Of a stretch of 64,000 nt of DNA, positions 26,094-34,148 are shown in pieces (the first letter of the stretch is position 1; every line of letters begins with the position of its first letter). The DNA lies in NCBI RefSeq assembly GCF_030814655.1, contig NZ_JAUSVK010000001.1, positions 6,083,001 through 6,147,000 on the forward strand, given 5' to 3'. Origin of the DNA: Labrys monachus (lineage in GTDB: Bacteria > Pseudomonadota > Alphaproteobacteria > Rhizobiales > Labraceae). Position numbers and translations under genes: made by a program. The notes below the pieces were generated by a model. It was given only the letters and a program-made list of their open reading frames with translations. It had not been told where the DNA came from and made no database searches.

Positions 26094-27092
26094 ATGAGAC
26101 ACACCTTCTTCTGCATCGACGGACATACGGCCGGCAATCCCGTGCGCCTGGTGGCCGGCGGGGCGCCGCTGCTGCGCGGCGCCAGCATGTCGGAACGGCG
26201 GCAGGATTTCCTCGCCCGCTTCGACTGGATCCGCACGGGCCTCTGCTTCGAGCCGCGCGGCCACGACATGATGTCGGGCGGCTTCCTCTACCCGCCGACG
26301 CGAGCCGACACCGATATCGGCATCCTCTTCATCGAGACCTCGGGCTGCCTGCCGATGTGCGGCCACGGCACCATCGGCATCGTCACCTTCGGCCTGGAAC
26401 ACGGGCTGATCCAGCCGGCGACCCCGGGCCGCCTGCGCGTCGAGGTGCCGGCTGGGGTCATCGATATCGCCTATACCGTCGAGCAGGGCCGCGTCACCTC
26501 GGTCCGCATCGTCAACGTGCCCGCCTATCTCGCCGCCAGCGGCATCGAGATCGAGGTGCCGGACTTCGGACCGCTCACCGTCGACGTCGCCTATGGCGGC
26601 AATTATTACGCGATCGTCGAGCCGCAAGGCGCCTATCGCGGCCTCGACGCGCTCGGCGCGGCGCAGATCGTCGCGCTCAGCGGCGCCATCCGCCGGCTGG
26701 TCGCCGATAAATTCGTGCCGGTCCACCCGCTCGACGCCACCATCCGCGGCGTCAGCCATGTGCTGTGGGCCGACAAGCCGCGCGGCGACGGCGCCGACGG
26801 CCGCAACGCCGTGTTCTACGGCGACAAGGCCATCGACCGCTCGCCCTGCGGCACCGGCACCTCGGCGCGCCTCGCCCATCTCGCCGCCAAGGGCCGCCTG
26901 AAGCCCGGCGACAGCTTCGTACATGAGAGCTATATCGGCAGCCGCTTCGTCGGCAAGGTCGAGGGCGCGGCCAATCTCGCCGGCCAGCCCGCCATCATCC
27001 CCTCGATCACCGGCTCGGCGATCGCCACCGGCTTCAACACGATCTGGATCGACCGCGAGGACGCCTTCTGGGAAGGCTTCCAGGTGGTGTAG
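26094..27092 (+). CDS. 4-hydroxyproline 2-epimerase (proline racemase family)
   Basis: This 332-residue proline-racemase-family enzyme keeps both catalytic cysteines: MCGHGTIG (Cys near residue 90) and DRSPCGTGTSARLA (Cys near 253). Two cysteines mark racemases and epimerases, whereas trans-3-hydroxyproline dehydratases replace the second by Thr or Ser. With the neighbouring dehydrogenase and deaminase, the likely reaction is trans-4-hydroxy-L-proline to cis-4-hydroxy-D-proline. This would be the first step of the pathway encoded here. Confidence 0.85.
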   Translation: MRHTFFCIDGHTAGNPVRLVAGGAPLLRGASMSERRQDFLARFDWIRTGLCFEPRGHDMMSGGFLYPPTRADTDIGILFIETSGCLPMCGHGTIGIVTFGLEHGLIQPATPGRLRVEVPAGVIDIAYTVEQGRVTSVRIVNVPAYLAASGIEIEVPDFGPLTVDVAYGGNYYAIVEPQGAYRGLDALGAAQIVALSGAIRRLVADKFVPVHPLDATIRGVSHVLWADKPRGDGADGRNAVFYGDKAIDRSPCGTGTSARLAHLAAKGRLKPGDSFVHESYIGSRFVGKVEGAANLAGQPAIIPSITGSAIATGFNTIWIDREDAFWEGFQVV

Positions 27093-27331
27093 GCGGGAGC
27101 GCGGACATCCTGTCCATATGCGCCGGAATACTAGATCGGCTGCCTTCTCCCGAGCGGGAGAAGGTCCCGGCAGGGGGATGAGGGACTGAACCGGGACGGG
27201 TGAAGCGCGAAAGACCTGCTTGCATCGTCGACGTCAGGCCCTCATCCGGCGCTACGCGCCGCCTTCTCCCACTCGGGAGAAGGAAAATCGCACCAAATTC
27301 TGCAAACCCAGCGCTCCCACCCAGGCCCGCA
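27093..27331. repeat. Intergenic region with several dispersed repeat units
   Basis: Three units occur: a half copy of the GGGAGCGCGGACATCCTGTC family (27098-27118), a hairpin repeat CCTTCTCCCGAGCGGGAGAA continuing GGTCCCGGCAGGGGGATGAG (27143-27186; inverted relative to 20540-20585), and a related CCCTCATCC...CTTCTCCCACTCGGGAGAAGG unit (27239-27284). No gene is seen. Confidence 0.75.
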
Positions 27332-27991
27332 ATGCCCCTCATCGACCGCAAAGCCCTGCCCGAACGCATCGTCGACGTCATGCGCAGCCGCATCATCGCC
27401 GGCACCCTGGCGCCCGACACCTCGATCCGGCAGGACGCCCTCGCCGCCGAGCTCGGCGTCAGCAAGATCCCGGTGCGCGAGGCGCTGGCGCGGCTGGAAC
27501 AGGACGGCCTGATCGTCTCGCAGGCCAATCGCGGCTTCTTCGTCGCGCCCCTCTCGGCCGAGGAGGCCTATGACGTCTTCGGCCTGCGCCTCAGGATCGA
27601 GCCCGACGCCGTCGCCTGGGCCTGCGACCGCGCGGGCTCGGACGATCGCGTCCGCGCGCGGAGGGCCCTCGATGCGCTGAACGCCGCCATCGCCGGCCAT
27701 ACGCCCGAGATCGGCGCCTGCAACCGCGCCTTCCATTTGTCGCTCATCCGTCCCGGAGACCGGCAGGTGACGCTGCAGATCGTCGAGCGGCTGCACGTCC
27801 TTGCCGAGCGCTACGTGTTCAAGCATCTGGAGCCGTCGAGCCGCAATGCCCGCGCGGAGGCCGAGCACGAGGCGCTGTTCGAGAGCTGGGCCGCCGGCGA
27901 CGCCTCGGCCGCGGCCGCCAGGACGACGGCCCATATCGAGGCGACGCTGGCCGATCTGACCGACCAGTTCCAGGCGGCCGAGACGGCGTGA
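27332..27991 (+). CDS. GntR-family (FCD) transcriptional regulator of hydroxyproline catabolism
   Basis: This 219-residue protein has an N-terminal winged helix (residues about 8-70; LAAELGVSKIPVREALARLEQDGLI) and a C-terminal FCD ligand-binding helical domain. That domain has the metal/ligand residues spread through RLRIEPDAV, HLSLIRPGDR and EAEHEALFESW. It lies at the end of the hydroxyproline cluster. The palindrome at 25023-25041 is its probable operator. Regulators of this type usually repress until the substrate or a pathway intermediate binds. The frame is open further upstream, but the ATG at 27332 gives the normal family length. Confidence 0.85.
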   Translation: MPLIDRKALPERIVDVMRSRIIAGTLAPDTSIRQDALAAELGVSKIPVREALARLEQDGLIVSQANRGFFVAPLSAEEAYDVFGLRLRIEPDAVAWACDRAGSDDRVRARRALDALNAAIAGHTPEIGACNRAFHLSLIRPGDRQVTLQIVERLHVLAERYVFKHLEPSSRNARAEAEHEALFESWAAGDASAAAARTTAHIEATLADLTDQFQAAETA

Positions 27992-28018
27992 AGCCCGCCG
28001 CCGGACCGGGTGGCCGTC

Positions 28019-28423
28019 CTATCGGACCCGCGTCCAGCCGACATTGCGGCAGAGGAGGCCGCCGAGCATGCAGCCTCGGGTCTGCAGCCTGCCGGCGCTC
28101 AGGGTCATGGTCATCGCAAAGGTCATCCTTCGCTTCGGGTCGTAGGCCTGCCCGGCCCACATCGCGGCGCCCGTGGCCTTCAGCGTCATTTCCAGCCGAT
28201 CGCCCACCTTCTCGCTGCTGTCCCGGTCGCGGATCCAGGTGTTGGTCGCACACACCGCCTTGCCGCACGGCGCGATCCGCACCTTCGCCTGCCCGTCGTC
28301 GCGCGACCAGTTGCCGAACGCATCGCGGAGATGCCCGGCCTGGGCGCTCTGCGCCTCGGCCCCGCCGGACAGCGACAGCATGCCTGCAACGGCCAGGCAG
28401 GGGATCGGCAGGTGCTTCCTCAT
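28019..28423 (-). CDS. Secreted DUF2147-family protein
   Basis: This 134-residue protein has a signal peptide (MRKHLPIPCLAVAGMLSLSG, cleavage after AEA). The mature part matches DUF2147: GNWSRDDGQAKVRIAPCG, CATNTWIRDRD and the terminal RTRGCMLGGLLCRNVGWTRV pattern with paired cysteines. The function is unknown; the family is periplasmic and often appears in envelope-stress contexts. Its start overlaps the stop of the upstream CFA-like gene by four bases (ATGA), so it is the last gene of the ECF-controlled minus-strand operon. Confidence 0.82.
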   Translation of the reverse strand: MRKHLPIPCLAVAGMLSLSGGAEAQSAQAGHLRDAFGNWSRDDGQAKVRIAPCGKAVCATNTWIRDRDSSEKVGDRLEMTLKATGAAMWAGQAYDPKRRMTFAMTMTLSAGRLQTRGCMLGGLLCRNVGWTRVR

Positions 28424-29709
28424 GATGCCGCCTCCCGGTGGACGATCGAATAGAGGCCGACATCCAGCGCATCGGCGCGGAAGCCCGCCTCGCAATAGCT
28501 GAGATAATAGGTCCACAGCCGCCTGAACGAGGCGCTGTAGCCGAGCTTCTCGATCTCGGGCCAGGCCGCCTCGAAGCGCGTCCGCCAGTCGTGCAGCGTG
28601 CGGGCGTAGCTGTGGCCGAAATTCTCCGCCGCCACGAGGCGAAGGCCCGCCTCCTCCAGCCGCCGGCGCATCAGGGCCTTGGTCGGCAGGAAGCCGCCGG
28701 GAAAGATGGAGCGCTGGATGAAGTCCGGCCGGGCCCGATAGCCCTCGAAACGCTCCTCGGCGATGGTGATCGCCTGGATGACGGCGCGGCCGCCGGGCTC
28801 GAGCCGGCGGGCGAGCGCGTGGAAATAACCCGGCAGGAAGCGCTCGCCGACCGCTTCGATCATCTCGATCGACACGATGCGGTCATAGCGGCCCTCGATC
28901 TCGCGATAGTCCTGCAGGCGCAGGTCGACCCGATCCGCGATGCCGGCCTGCCGCACCACCGCCCGCGCCATCGAAAGCTGGGCGGGCGACAGCGTTACCG
29001 CCGTCACGGCCGCCCGCTCGCCGCCGAGCCGGGCCGCCAGGGCCCCCCAGCCGCAGCCGATCTCCAGCACCCGGTCGCCAGGACGCGGCTGGAGCGCCGA
29101 CACGATCGCATCGATCTTGCGGCGCTGCGCCCGTTCGAGCGTATCGGCCGGCTCCGCATAGATCGCCGAGGAATAGATCATGTCGCGGCACAGCCACAGG
29201 CGGTAGAAGTCGTTGCCGAGATCGTAGTGGAAGGCAATGTTGCGGCGGCTGCCCGTCCTGGTATTGGCCCGGGCAAGGTGGCTCAGCCGGTTGAGGAGGC
29301 GGCTCGGGACCCAGCCCGACAGACGCTCGACGATGGCGCTGCCGTTGCGGGCCACGAGCTCGATCAGCGCCGTGAGGTCGGGGCTCGACCAGTCGCCGCG
29401 CACATAGGCCTCGGCGAAGCCGACATCGCCGCCGAAGGCCAGGCTGCGGAGCGCGCGGCGCCGATGCACCACCAGCACGCCCTGCGGACCGTCGATGCCG
29501 GTGCGGTGCTCGATCGCCTTTCCGCCAGGCAGGACCACGACGAGGGAACCGCTCTCCACGCAGGCGAGGAGGCGGCCGAACAGCCACGCCGTCGGCCCGC
29601 GCATCGCCGCCCGCCGGCCCGCGCCTTCCCGTACGGCCTGCTCGCCAGCCATAGTCCCGACCGGCCCCGCCGGTGCCGTCATCTGCGAAGTCGCGTCAGC
29701 CATGATCAT
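28420..29709 (-). CDS. cfa: Cyclopropane-fatty-acid-synthase-like SAM methyltransferase (paralogue 1)
   Basis: This 429-residue protein has an N-terminal lipid-binding region (about 40-150) and a CMAS methyltransferase domain. SAM-binding motif I is VLEIGCGWGALAARLG (near residue 215). Other family landmarks are AFHYDLGNDFYRLWL, IYSSAIYA, VSIEMIEAVGERF and SIFPGGFLPT. The enzyme is expected to modify unsaturated acyl chains of membrane phospholipids. In Rhodobacter sphaeroides the corresponding gene (cfaA) belongs to the RpoE-ChrR singlet-oxygen regulon, as the context here also suggests. The start overlaps the DUF1365 stop; ATG at 29703 is an equal alternative. Confidence 0.88.
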   Translation of the reverse strand: MIMADATSQMTAPAGPVGTMAGEQAVREGAGRRAAMRGPTAWLFGRLLACVESGSLVVVLPGGKAIEHRTGIDGPQGVLVVHRRRALRSLAFGGDVGFAEAYVRGDWSSPDLTALIELVARNGSAIVERLSGWVPSRLLNRLSHLARANTRTGSRRNIAFHYDLGNDFYRLWLCRDMIYSSAIYAEPADTLERAQRRKIDAIVSALQPRPGDRVLEIGCGWGALAARLGGERAAVTAVTLSPAQLSMARAVVRQAGIADRVDLRLQDYREIEGRYDRIVSIEMIEAVGERFLPGYFHALARRLEPGGRAVIQAITIAEERFEGYRARPDFIQRSIFPGGFLPTKALMRRRLEEAGLRLVAAENFGHSYARTLHDWRTRFEAAWPEIEKLGYSASFRRLWTYYLSYCEAGFRADALDVGLYSIVHREAAS

Positions 29710-30493
29710 GCCGCCTGGTTGGAGAGACCGCCGTCACCGGGCTTGCCGGCGGGGGCGGACGCGGCCTCGTCCGCATGCCCTTGATCCAGAGGCGCAGGGC
29801 CTCCCAATGGATGCCGCCGAGAACCCGGACCATCTGGAGGGGATGGCCGAGGAAGGCACGCAGCAGGGCGCCGTCGCTCCATTCGACCCGCGACGCCGCG
29901 TGGGTCGCGACCAGCAGCGGGCCGCCGCCGTCCCCGACCGTGATCGTCAGCGCCAGCCTCCGGGCCGGCAGCGAAAGGCGGAAGGCATAGTCCAGCGCCA
30001 TGTCCATGAAGGGGGAGACGTAGAAGTCCTTGGCGACAGCTTGGCGCACCACGCCGCCCGCCTCCGGCGCGGCCGGAATGAGATAGGCGTGGCGCTGGCC
30101 GAACGTGTTGTTGACCTCGTAGAGGACCGCCGCCAGCGTGCCGTCCGCGCGGTGGCAGAAGAAGACGCTGAGCGGATTGAAGGCGCAGCCGAGGATGCGC
30201 GGCATGGTCCATACCCGGATCGCCCCGCCCGCATCCGCCAGGCCCGCCGCGGCGAGATGGGATGCGATCTGGCTCCGCAGGCCCGGCGCCGTTCCGTCGC
30301 CGTAATCGGCATCGTGGAAGCTGAAGAGATTGAAGCGGTTGCGGGAGAACAGGCGCGAGGAGCGCGCCAGCGCGTCGATCTCGTCGAGATCGAGCAGGAC
30401 GGAAAGGACGCGGTAGCGCAGGCGATGCACGGCCGGACGCAGCCGCCGATGCTTCACCCAGCCGTCATAAAGGGCCGATGCGGGCCTGTTCAT
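29696..30493 (-). CDS. DUF1365-family protein
   Basis: This 265-residue protein shows the DUF1365 pattern: LYDGWVKHRRLRP near residue 8, NPLSVFFCH near 105, LYEVNNTFGQRHAYL near 123 and KDFYVSPFMDMALDYAF near 155. The biochemical role is unsettled, but DUF1365 genes nearly always sit between an amine-oxidase-like flavoprotein and a CFA synthase, and are linked to furan fatty acid or cyclopropane lipid formation. The start overlaps the flavoprotein stop by four bases. Confidence 0.9.
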   Translation of the reverse strand: MNRPASALYDGWVKHRRLRPAVHRLRYRVLSVLLDLDEIDALARSSRLFSRNRFNLFSFHDADYGDGTAPGLRSQIASHLAAAGLADAGGAIRVWTMPRILGCAFNPLSVFFCHRADGTLAAVLYEVNNTFGQRHAYLIPAAPEAGGVVRQAVAKDFYVSPFMDMALDYAFRLSLPARRLALTITVGDGGGPLLVATHAASRVEWSDGALLRAFLGHPLQMVRVLGGIHWEALRLWIKGMRTRPRPPPPASPVTAVSPTRRHDHG

Positions 30494-31851
30494 GCCGCCT
30501 CCTCTTCCGCCGACGGCAGCGGCGGGGCGTCGATATGGATGCGGCCGGATTCCTCCGCCACCCGCCAGGGCCGACGGGCGCCGCCGAGGGCTTCGGCCAC
30601 CGCGAGCCCGGCCTGCAGCCCGTCCTCGTGGAATCCAGCGCCAAAATAGGCGCCGGCGAACCAGGTGCGCCGGCGGCCCTGCAGGCGCCACAAGGTTTTC
30701 TGCGCCGCCATGGCGCGGCAATCGAAGATCGGGTGCTCGTAAATTTGCCGGCAAATTATCTTGTCCGCCTCGATCGCGGCCGTCGGATTCAGGGTGACGA
30801 ACAGCGGCATCGCCTCGTCGATGCCCTGCAGGCGGTTCATCCAGTAGGTCACCGAGAGCCGGTCCGCCTCGCCGCGCTGCGAGAGGTAGTTCCAGCTCGA
30901 CCAGACCTTCCTCCGTCTCGGCATCGTGGCGGGGTCGCGATGGAGGACGGCCTCGTTGCGCCCATAGGAGAAGCAGCCGAGCATCGCGCGCTCGTCCTCG
31001 TCCGGATCGGCCAGGAGCCCGAGGCTTTGATCGGCATGCGCCGCCAGCACGACGTGCTCGAACATCTCGGGCGCCGCGCCCCAGGGCTCGACGACGACAT
31101 GGCCGGACACGCGCCGGACACGCTGCACCGGCGTTCCGAGCCGGATCCTGCCCTGGAAATCGTCCAGCAGCGCGCGGACATAGACCCGGCTGCCGCCCGC
31201 CACCGTCCGCCAGACCGGCCTGTCCGAGACCTTGAGCAGCCCGTGATTGCTGCAGAAGCGGATGAAGGCGGCGGCGGGATAGTCCATCACCCGTGCTGCC
31301 GGAATCGACCAGATCGCCGCCGCCATCGGATAAAGATGATCTTCCCGCAGCGCCGCCCCATAGCCGTGGCGGTCGAGATAGGCGCCAAGCGGGAGATCGC
31401 CGGCGATAGCCGCATGGCCGGGAGCCTCGCGGTAGAAGCGCAGGAGATCGCGCAGCATCGACCAGAAGCGCGGGCTGACGAGATTGCGCCTCTGGGCGAA
31501 CAGGCCCGCCAGGTCGGTGCCGGCATATTCGAGCCGGCCGGAATCGAGCGAGACGGCGAAGGACATGTCGGACGGCATGGTCGCGACGCCGAGATGGGCG
31601 AAGAGAGCCGTCAGATTGGGATAGGTCGCCTCGTTGTAGACGATGAAGCCGGTATCGACGGGAACGGTGCCGTCCGCTCCGGCAACCTGCACGGTATTGC
31701 TGTGGCCGCCGGGCCGCGGCGAGGCCTCGAACAGCGTGACGTCATGGCGCTTGCCGAGGAGCCAGGCGGCGGAGAGGCCCGAAATGCCCGAACCGACGAC
31801 GGCGATACGCTTCTTTCCGGAACTGCCGCCTTGTCGTACAACTTCATTCAT
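30490..31851 (-). CDS. FAD-dependent amine-oxidase-like oxidoreductase
   Basis: This 453-residue flavoprotein has the N-terminal FAD motif IAVVGSGISGLSAAWLLGKRH (near residue 15) with the following GGHSNTV segment. The C-terminal FAD-binding block TWFAGAYFGAGFHEDGLQAG is near residue 415. It belongs to the NAD(P)-binding Rossmann/amine-oxidase family (COG2907) that accompanies DUF1365 and CFA synthase. Its substrate is probably a membrane lipid acyl chain. It is the first gene of a minus-strand operon whose ECF-type promoter lies 50 bases upstream. The ATG at 31851 is preferred over an upstream start that would run into the promoter. Confidence 0.85.
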   Translation of the reverse strand: MNEVVRQGGSSGKKRIAVVGSGISGLSAAWLLGKRHDVTLFEASPRPGGHSNTVQVAGADGTVPVDTGFIVYNEATYPNLTALFAHLGVATMPSDMSFAVSLDSGRLEYAGTDLAGLFAQRRNLVSPRFWSMLRDLLRFYREAPGHAAIAGDLPLGAYLDRHGYGAALREDHLYPMAAAIWSIPAARVMDYPAAAFIRFCSNHGLLKVSDRPVWRTVAGGSRVYVRALLDDFQGRIRLGTPVQRVRRVSGHVVVEPWGAAPEMFEHVVLAAHADQSLGLLADPDEDERAMLGCFSYGRNEAVLHRDPATMPRRRKVWSSWNYLSQRGEADRLSVTYWMNRLQGIDEAMPLFVTLNPTAAIEADKIICRQIYEHPIFDCRAMAAQKTLWRLQGRRRTWFAGAYFGAGFHEDGLQAGLAVAEALGGARRPWRVAEESGRIHIDAPPLPSAEEEAA

Positions 31852-31900
31852 GCCTGCACCGTCGAGACTTTCCGTGAACCGGCGTTTGCGACCCGTGCGG

Positions 31901-31959
31901 GAGATACGTCGGCGGCAGGCGGGTGGATCACTGATCCAAGGCCCTGCAGCCTGCGTAAG
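31901..31959. promoter_or_regulatory. Divergent ECF11 (RpoE-ChrR type) promoter pair
   Basis: Two -35 elements are back to back in GGATCACTGATCC (31925-31937). Rightward: TGATCC, 18 bases, TAAGAG (31956-31961), leading to the sigma gene. Leftward: TGATCC, 18 bases, TATCTC (31906-31901), leading to the flavoprotein gene. The TGATCC element matches the known binding sequence of Rhodobacter RpoE. A third promoter with the same spacing precedes the DUF2177 gene. Confidence 0.85.
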
Positions 31960-32058
31960 AGGAGCATGCATGGTGCCCTGGCCCAGACCCGCTGTCCCCT
32001 TCCCGCCTCCCTGCCTCTCCAGGAACGAGAGACGGGAGCGCGGCAGAAATCGCGCGCG

Positions 32059-32634
32059 ATGATGCGGTCCTCCCCGTCATCCCCCGAGGCGAGGACGGCC
32101 GCCAACGCGCTCGTCGTCGCCATCGCGGAGCGGGCGGACCGCCAGGCCTTCGCCACGCTGTTCGATCACTTCGCGCCGCGCGTGAAGGGCTTCCTCATCC
32201 GTCGGGGCACCGATGCGACGACCGCCGAGGAAATCGCCCAGGAAACCATGCTCACCCTGTGGCGCAAGGCCGGCACCTTCGCGCCGGACCGCGGCAATGC
32301 CAGCACCTGGATCTTCACGATCGCCCGCAATCTCGCCGTCGACCGCCAGCGCCGCGGTCAGATCGTGCCGGAAGGGGAGGCGGAGCCGAGCGAGGAAGCC
32401 GATCCGCTGCCCTCGGCCGAAGCGCTGCTGATCGCCGCCGAGCGGGAAAAGCAGCTCCGGACCGCGCTCGCCAAGCTTTCGCCCGAGCAGAGCCGTATCG
32501 TCGACCTCTCCTTCTTCCAGGGCCACGCCCATTCGGAGGTGGCGATGCAACTCGGCATTCCCCTCGGCACCGTCAAATCGCGCATCAGGCTGGCCCTCGC
32601 ACGGCTGCGGGCGCTTCTGGACGATCTGGCATGA
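32059..32634 (+). CDS. rpoE: ECF-family RNA polymerase sigma factor (RpoE, ECF11-type)
   Basis: This 191-residue ECF sigma factor has region 2 (FATLFDHFAPRVKGFLIRRG and EEIAQETMLTLWRKAGTF, near residues 31-75) and region 4 (LSPEQSRIVDLSFFQGHAHS, GIPLGTVKSRIRLALARLR). Its stop overlaps the start of a ChrR-type anti-sigma gene (ATGA). In Rhodobacter the homologous pair responds to singlet oxygen. The upstream TGATCC-N18-TAAGAG promoter indicates autoregulation. Either of two adjacent ATGs (32059, 32062) could be the start. Confidence 0.92.
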   Translation: MMRSSPSSPEARTAANALVVAIAERADRQAFATLFDHFAPRVKGFLIRRGTDATTAEEIAQETMLTLWRKAGTFAPDRGNASTWIFTIARNLAVDRQRRGQIVPEGEAEPSEEADPLPSAEALLIAAEREKQLRTALAKLSPEQSRIVDLSFFQGHAHSEVAMQLGIPLGTVKSRIRLALARLRALLDDLA

Positions 32635-33293
32635 CGATCCACCATCATCCGCAAGACGACCTGCTGCTGGCCTTCGCAGCCGGCACGCTCGCGCCGGCGC
32701 TGCGCCTCGTCGTCGCCGCGCATATCGAGGGATGCGCGGCCTGCCGGCATCTCGCCGGCCGCTTCGAGGCGGTCGGCGGCATCCTGCTCGAAGACGGGGC
32801 GCCGGCGGCGATGGCTGCCGACGCCCGCGACCGCGCGCTGGCCACCCTCGGCGCCGCTGCGGCGCCGCGCGCCGCGGCGTCCCGACCGCGCCATCCCGGG
32901 CCGGGCTTCCTGCCGCCGGGCATCGCGATGCCGGCCGCGCTGAGGGACGAGACCGTCGGGCCCTGGCGATGGGTCGCCCCCGGCATCCGCATCAGCCGGA
33001 TCGAAGGCCTGTGGCGCGCCCCGGTGCGCGGCTTCCTGCTCAAGGCCGCCCCGGGCGTGGCGGTACCGATGCACGGCCATCGGGGCGTCGAGCTCACCCA
33101 GATGCTGGCCGGGACGCTGATCGACGGCGACGAGCGCTATGGCACGGGCGACTGCGCACAGGCCATGCCGGACGACGAGCACCAGCCGCAGGCCGATCCG
33201 GAGGCGGGATGCATCTGCCTCATCGCCATCGACGGCCGCACCAGCCCGACCCATTGGAGCGGCCGGCTGATCCAGCGCTTCATCGACATCTGA
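32631..33293 (+). CDS. chrR: Zinc anti-sigma factor, ChrR family
   Basis: This 220-residue protein has the zinc anti-sigma motif H-x3-C-x2-C (HIEGCAAC, residues 31-38) with an additional His near residue 6 in the N-terminal sigma-binding domain. It also has a C-terminal cupin domain with PMHGHRGVELTQMLAGTL, whose His/Glu residues bind a second metal. ChrR holds RpoE inactive until singlet oxygen or organic peroxides release it. Translational coupling to the sigma gene fits stoichiometric production. Confidence 0.92.
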   Translation: MTIHHHPQDDLLLAFAAGTLAPALRLVVAAHIEGCAACRHLAGRFEAVGGILLEDGAPAAMAADARDRALATLGAAAAPRAAASRPRHPGPGFLPPGIAMPAALRDETVGPWRWVAPGIRISRIEGLWRAPVRGFLLKAAPGVAVPMHGHRGVELTQMLAGTLIDGDERYGTGDCAQAMPDDEHQPQADPEAGCICLIAIDGRTSPTHWSGRLIQRFIDI

Positions 33294-33305
33294 CCGGGAG
33301 GGACG

Positions 33306-34148
33306 ATGCCCATCGCTGCAGCCACCATCGAGGCCGGGCCCCTGCTCCTCTCGGTCGCCGCCATGGCGGTGTTCTTCTGCGTTGCGATGGCGGCCGCCTG
33401 GCTGGCGCAGCGCCGGACGGGCAAGTCGGGATGGGCCGACGTCGCCTGGACCTTCGGGCTGGGCGCAGCCGGCGCCTTCCTCGCCCTCGCGCCGCTCGGC
33501 GACGCGCCGCACCCGTTCCGCCAGGGCCTCGTCGCGGCGCTGGCGGTCGCCTGGGCGCTGCGCCTCGGCGTCCACATCCTCAAGCGCACGCTCTCCGGCG
33601 GCGAGGACCCGCGCTACCGCCAGTTCGCCCTCGAATGGGGGGACGCCTTTGCCCGCCGGCTGTTCTGGTTCCTGCAGCTGCAGGCGGTCTGCGGCCTCTT
33701 CCTCGCCCTGACCGTGCTCGCCGCCGCCCACGATCCCGTTCCGCACCTGCGCTGGAGCGACGCCCTCGGCCTCGCGGTGCTGGTGATCGCCATCGTCGGC
33801 GAAGGCGTCGCCGACGCCCAGCTCGTGCGCTTCCGCGCCGATCCCGGCGGTGAAGGACGGGTGTGCGACACCGGGCTGTGGGGGCTGTCGCGCCATCCGA
33901 ACTATTTCTTCCAGTGGCTCGGCTGGATCGCCTATCCCGTCATCGCCCTCGACCTGTCGGGCGCCTATCCGTGGGGCTGGCTCGCGCTGACGGGGCCGGT
34001 CTTCATGTACTGGCTGCTGGTGCACGTCTCCGGCATCCCGCCGCTCGAAGCGCATATGCTGCGTTCGCGCGGCGATGCCTACCGGGCCTACCAGGCCCGG
34101 GTGAACGCCTTCTTCCCCGGCCCGCCTTCGAAGGAGACCGCCCCGTGA
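33306..34148 (+). CDS. DUF1295 membrane protein (steroid 5-alpha-reductase-like)
   Basis: This 280-residue integral membrane protein has about six hydrophobic segments. The C-terminal signature is GLWGLSRHPNYFFQWLGWIAY with the following EAHMLRSRGDAYRAYQ, characteristic of DUF1295/isoprenylcysteine-methyltransferase-like reductases. It is thought to act on lipids. It lies 12 bases after chrR, and its stop overlaps the GTG start of the next gene (GTGA), so it belongs to the ECF-controlled operon. Confidence 0.88.
   Translation: MPIAAATIEAGPLLLSVAAMAVFFCVAMAAAWLAQRRTGKSGWADVAWTFGLGAAGAFLALAPLGDAPHPFRQGLVAALAVAWALRLGVHILKRTLSGGEDPRYRQFALEWGDAFARRLFWFLQLQAVCGLFLALTVLAAAHDPVPHLRWSDALGLAVLVIAIVGEGVADAQLVRFRADPGGEGRVCDTGLWGLSRHPNYFFQWLGWIAYPVIALDLSGAYPWGWLALTGPVFMYWLLVHVSGIPPLEAHMLRSRGDAYRAYQARVNAFFPGPPSKETAP

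Noticed and set aside
26094-27092. Proline racemase family gene considered as trans-3-hydroxyproline dehydratase
   Set aside because: Both catalytic cysteines are present, whereas the dehydratases have Thr or Ser at the second position.
30478-32058. Plus-strand frame running continuously into the sigma factor gene
   Set aside because: It lies opposite the FAD oxidoreductase and shows no motifs. The sigma factor starts normally at 32059, downstream of its promoter.
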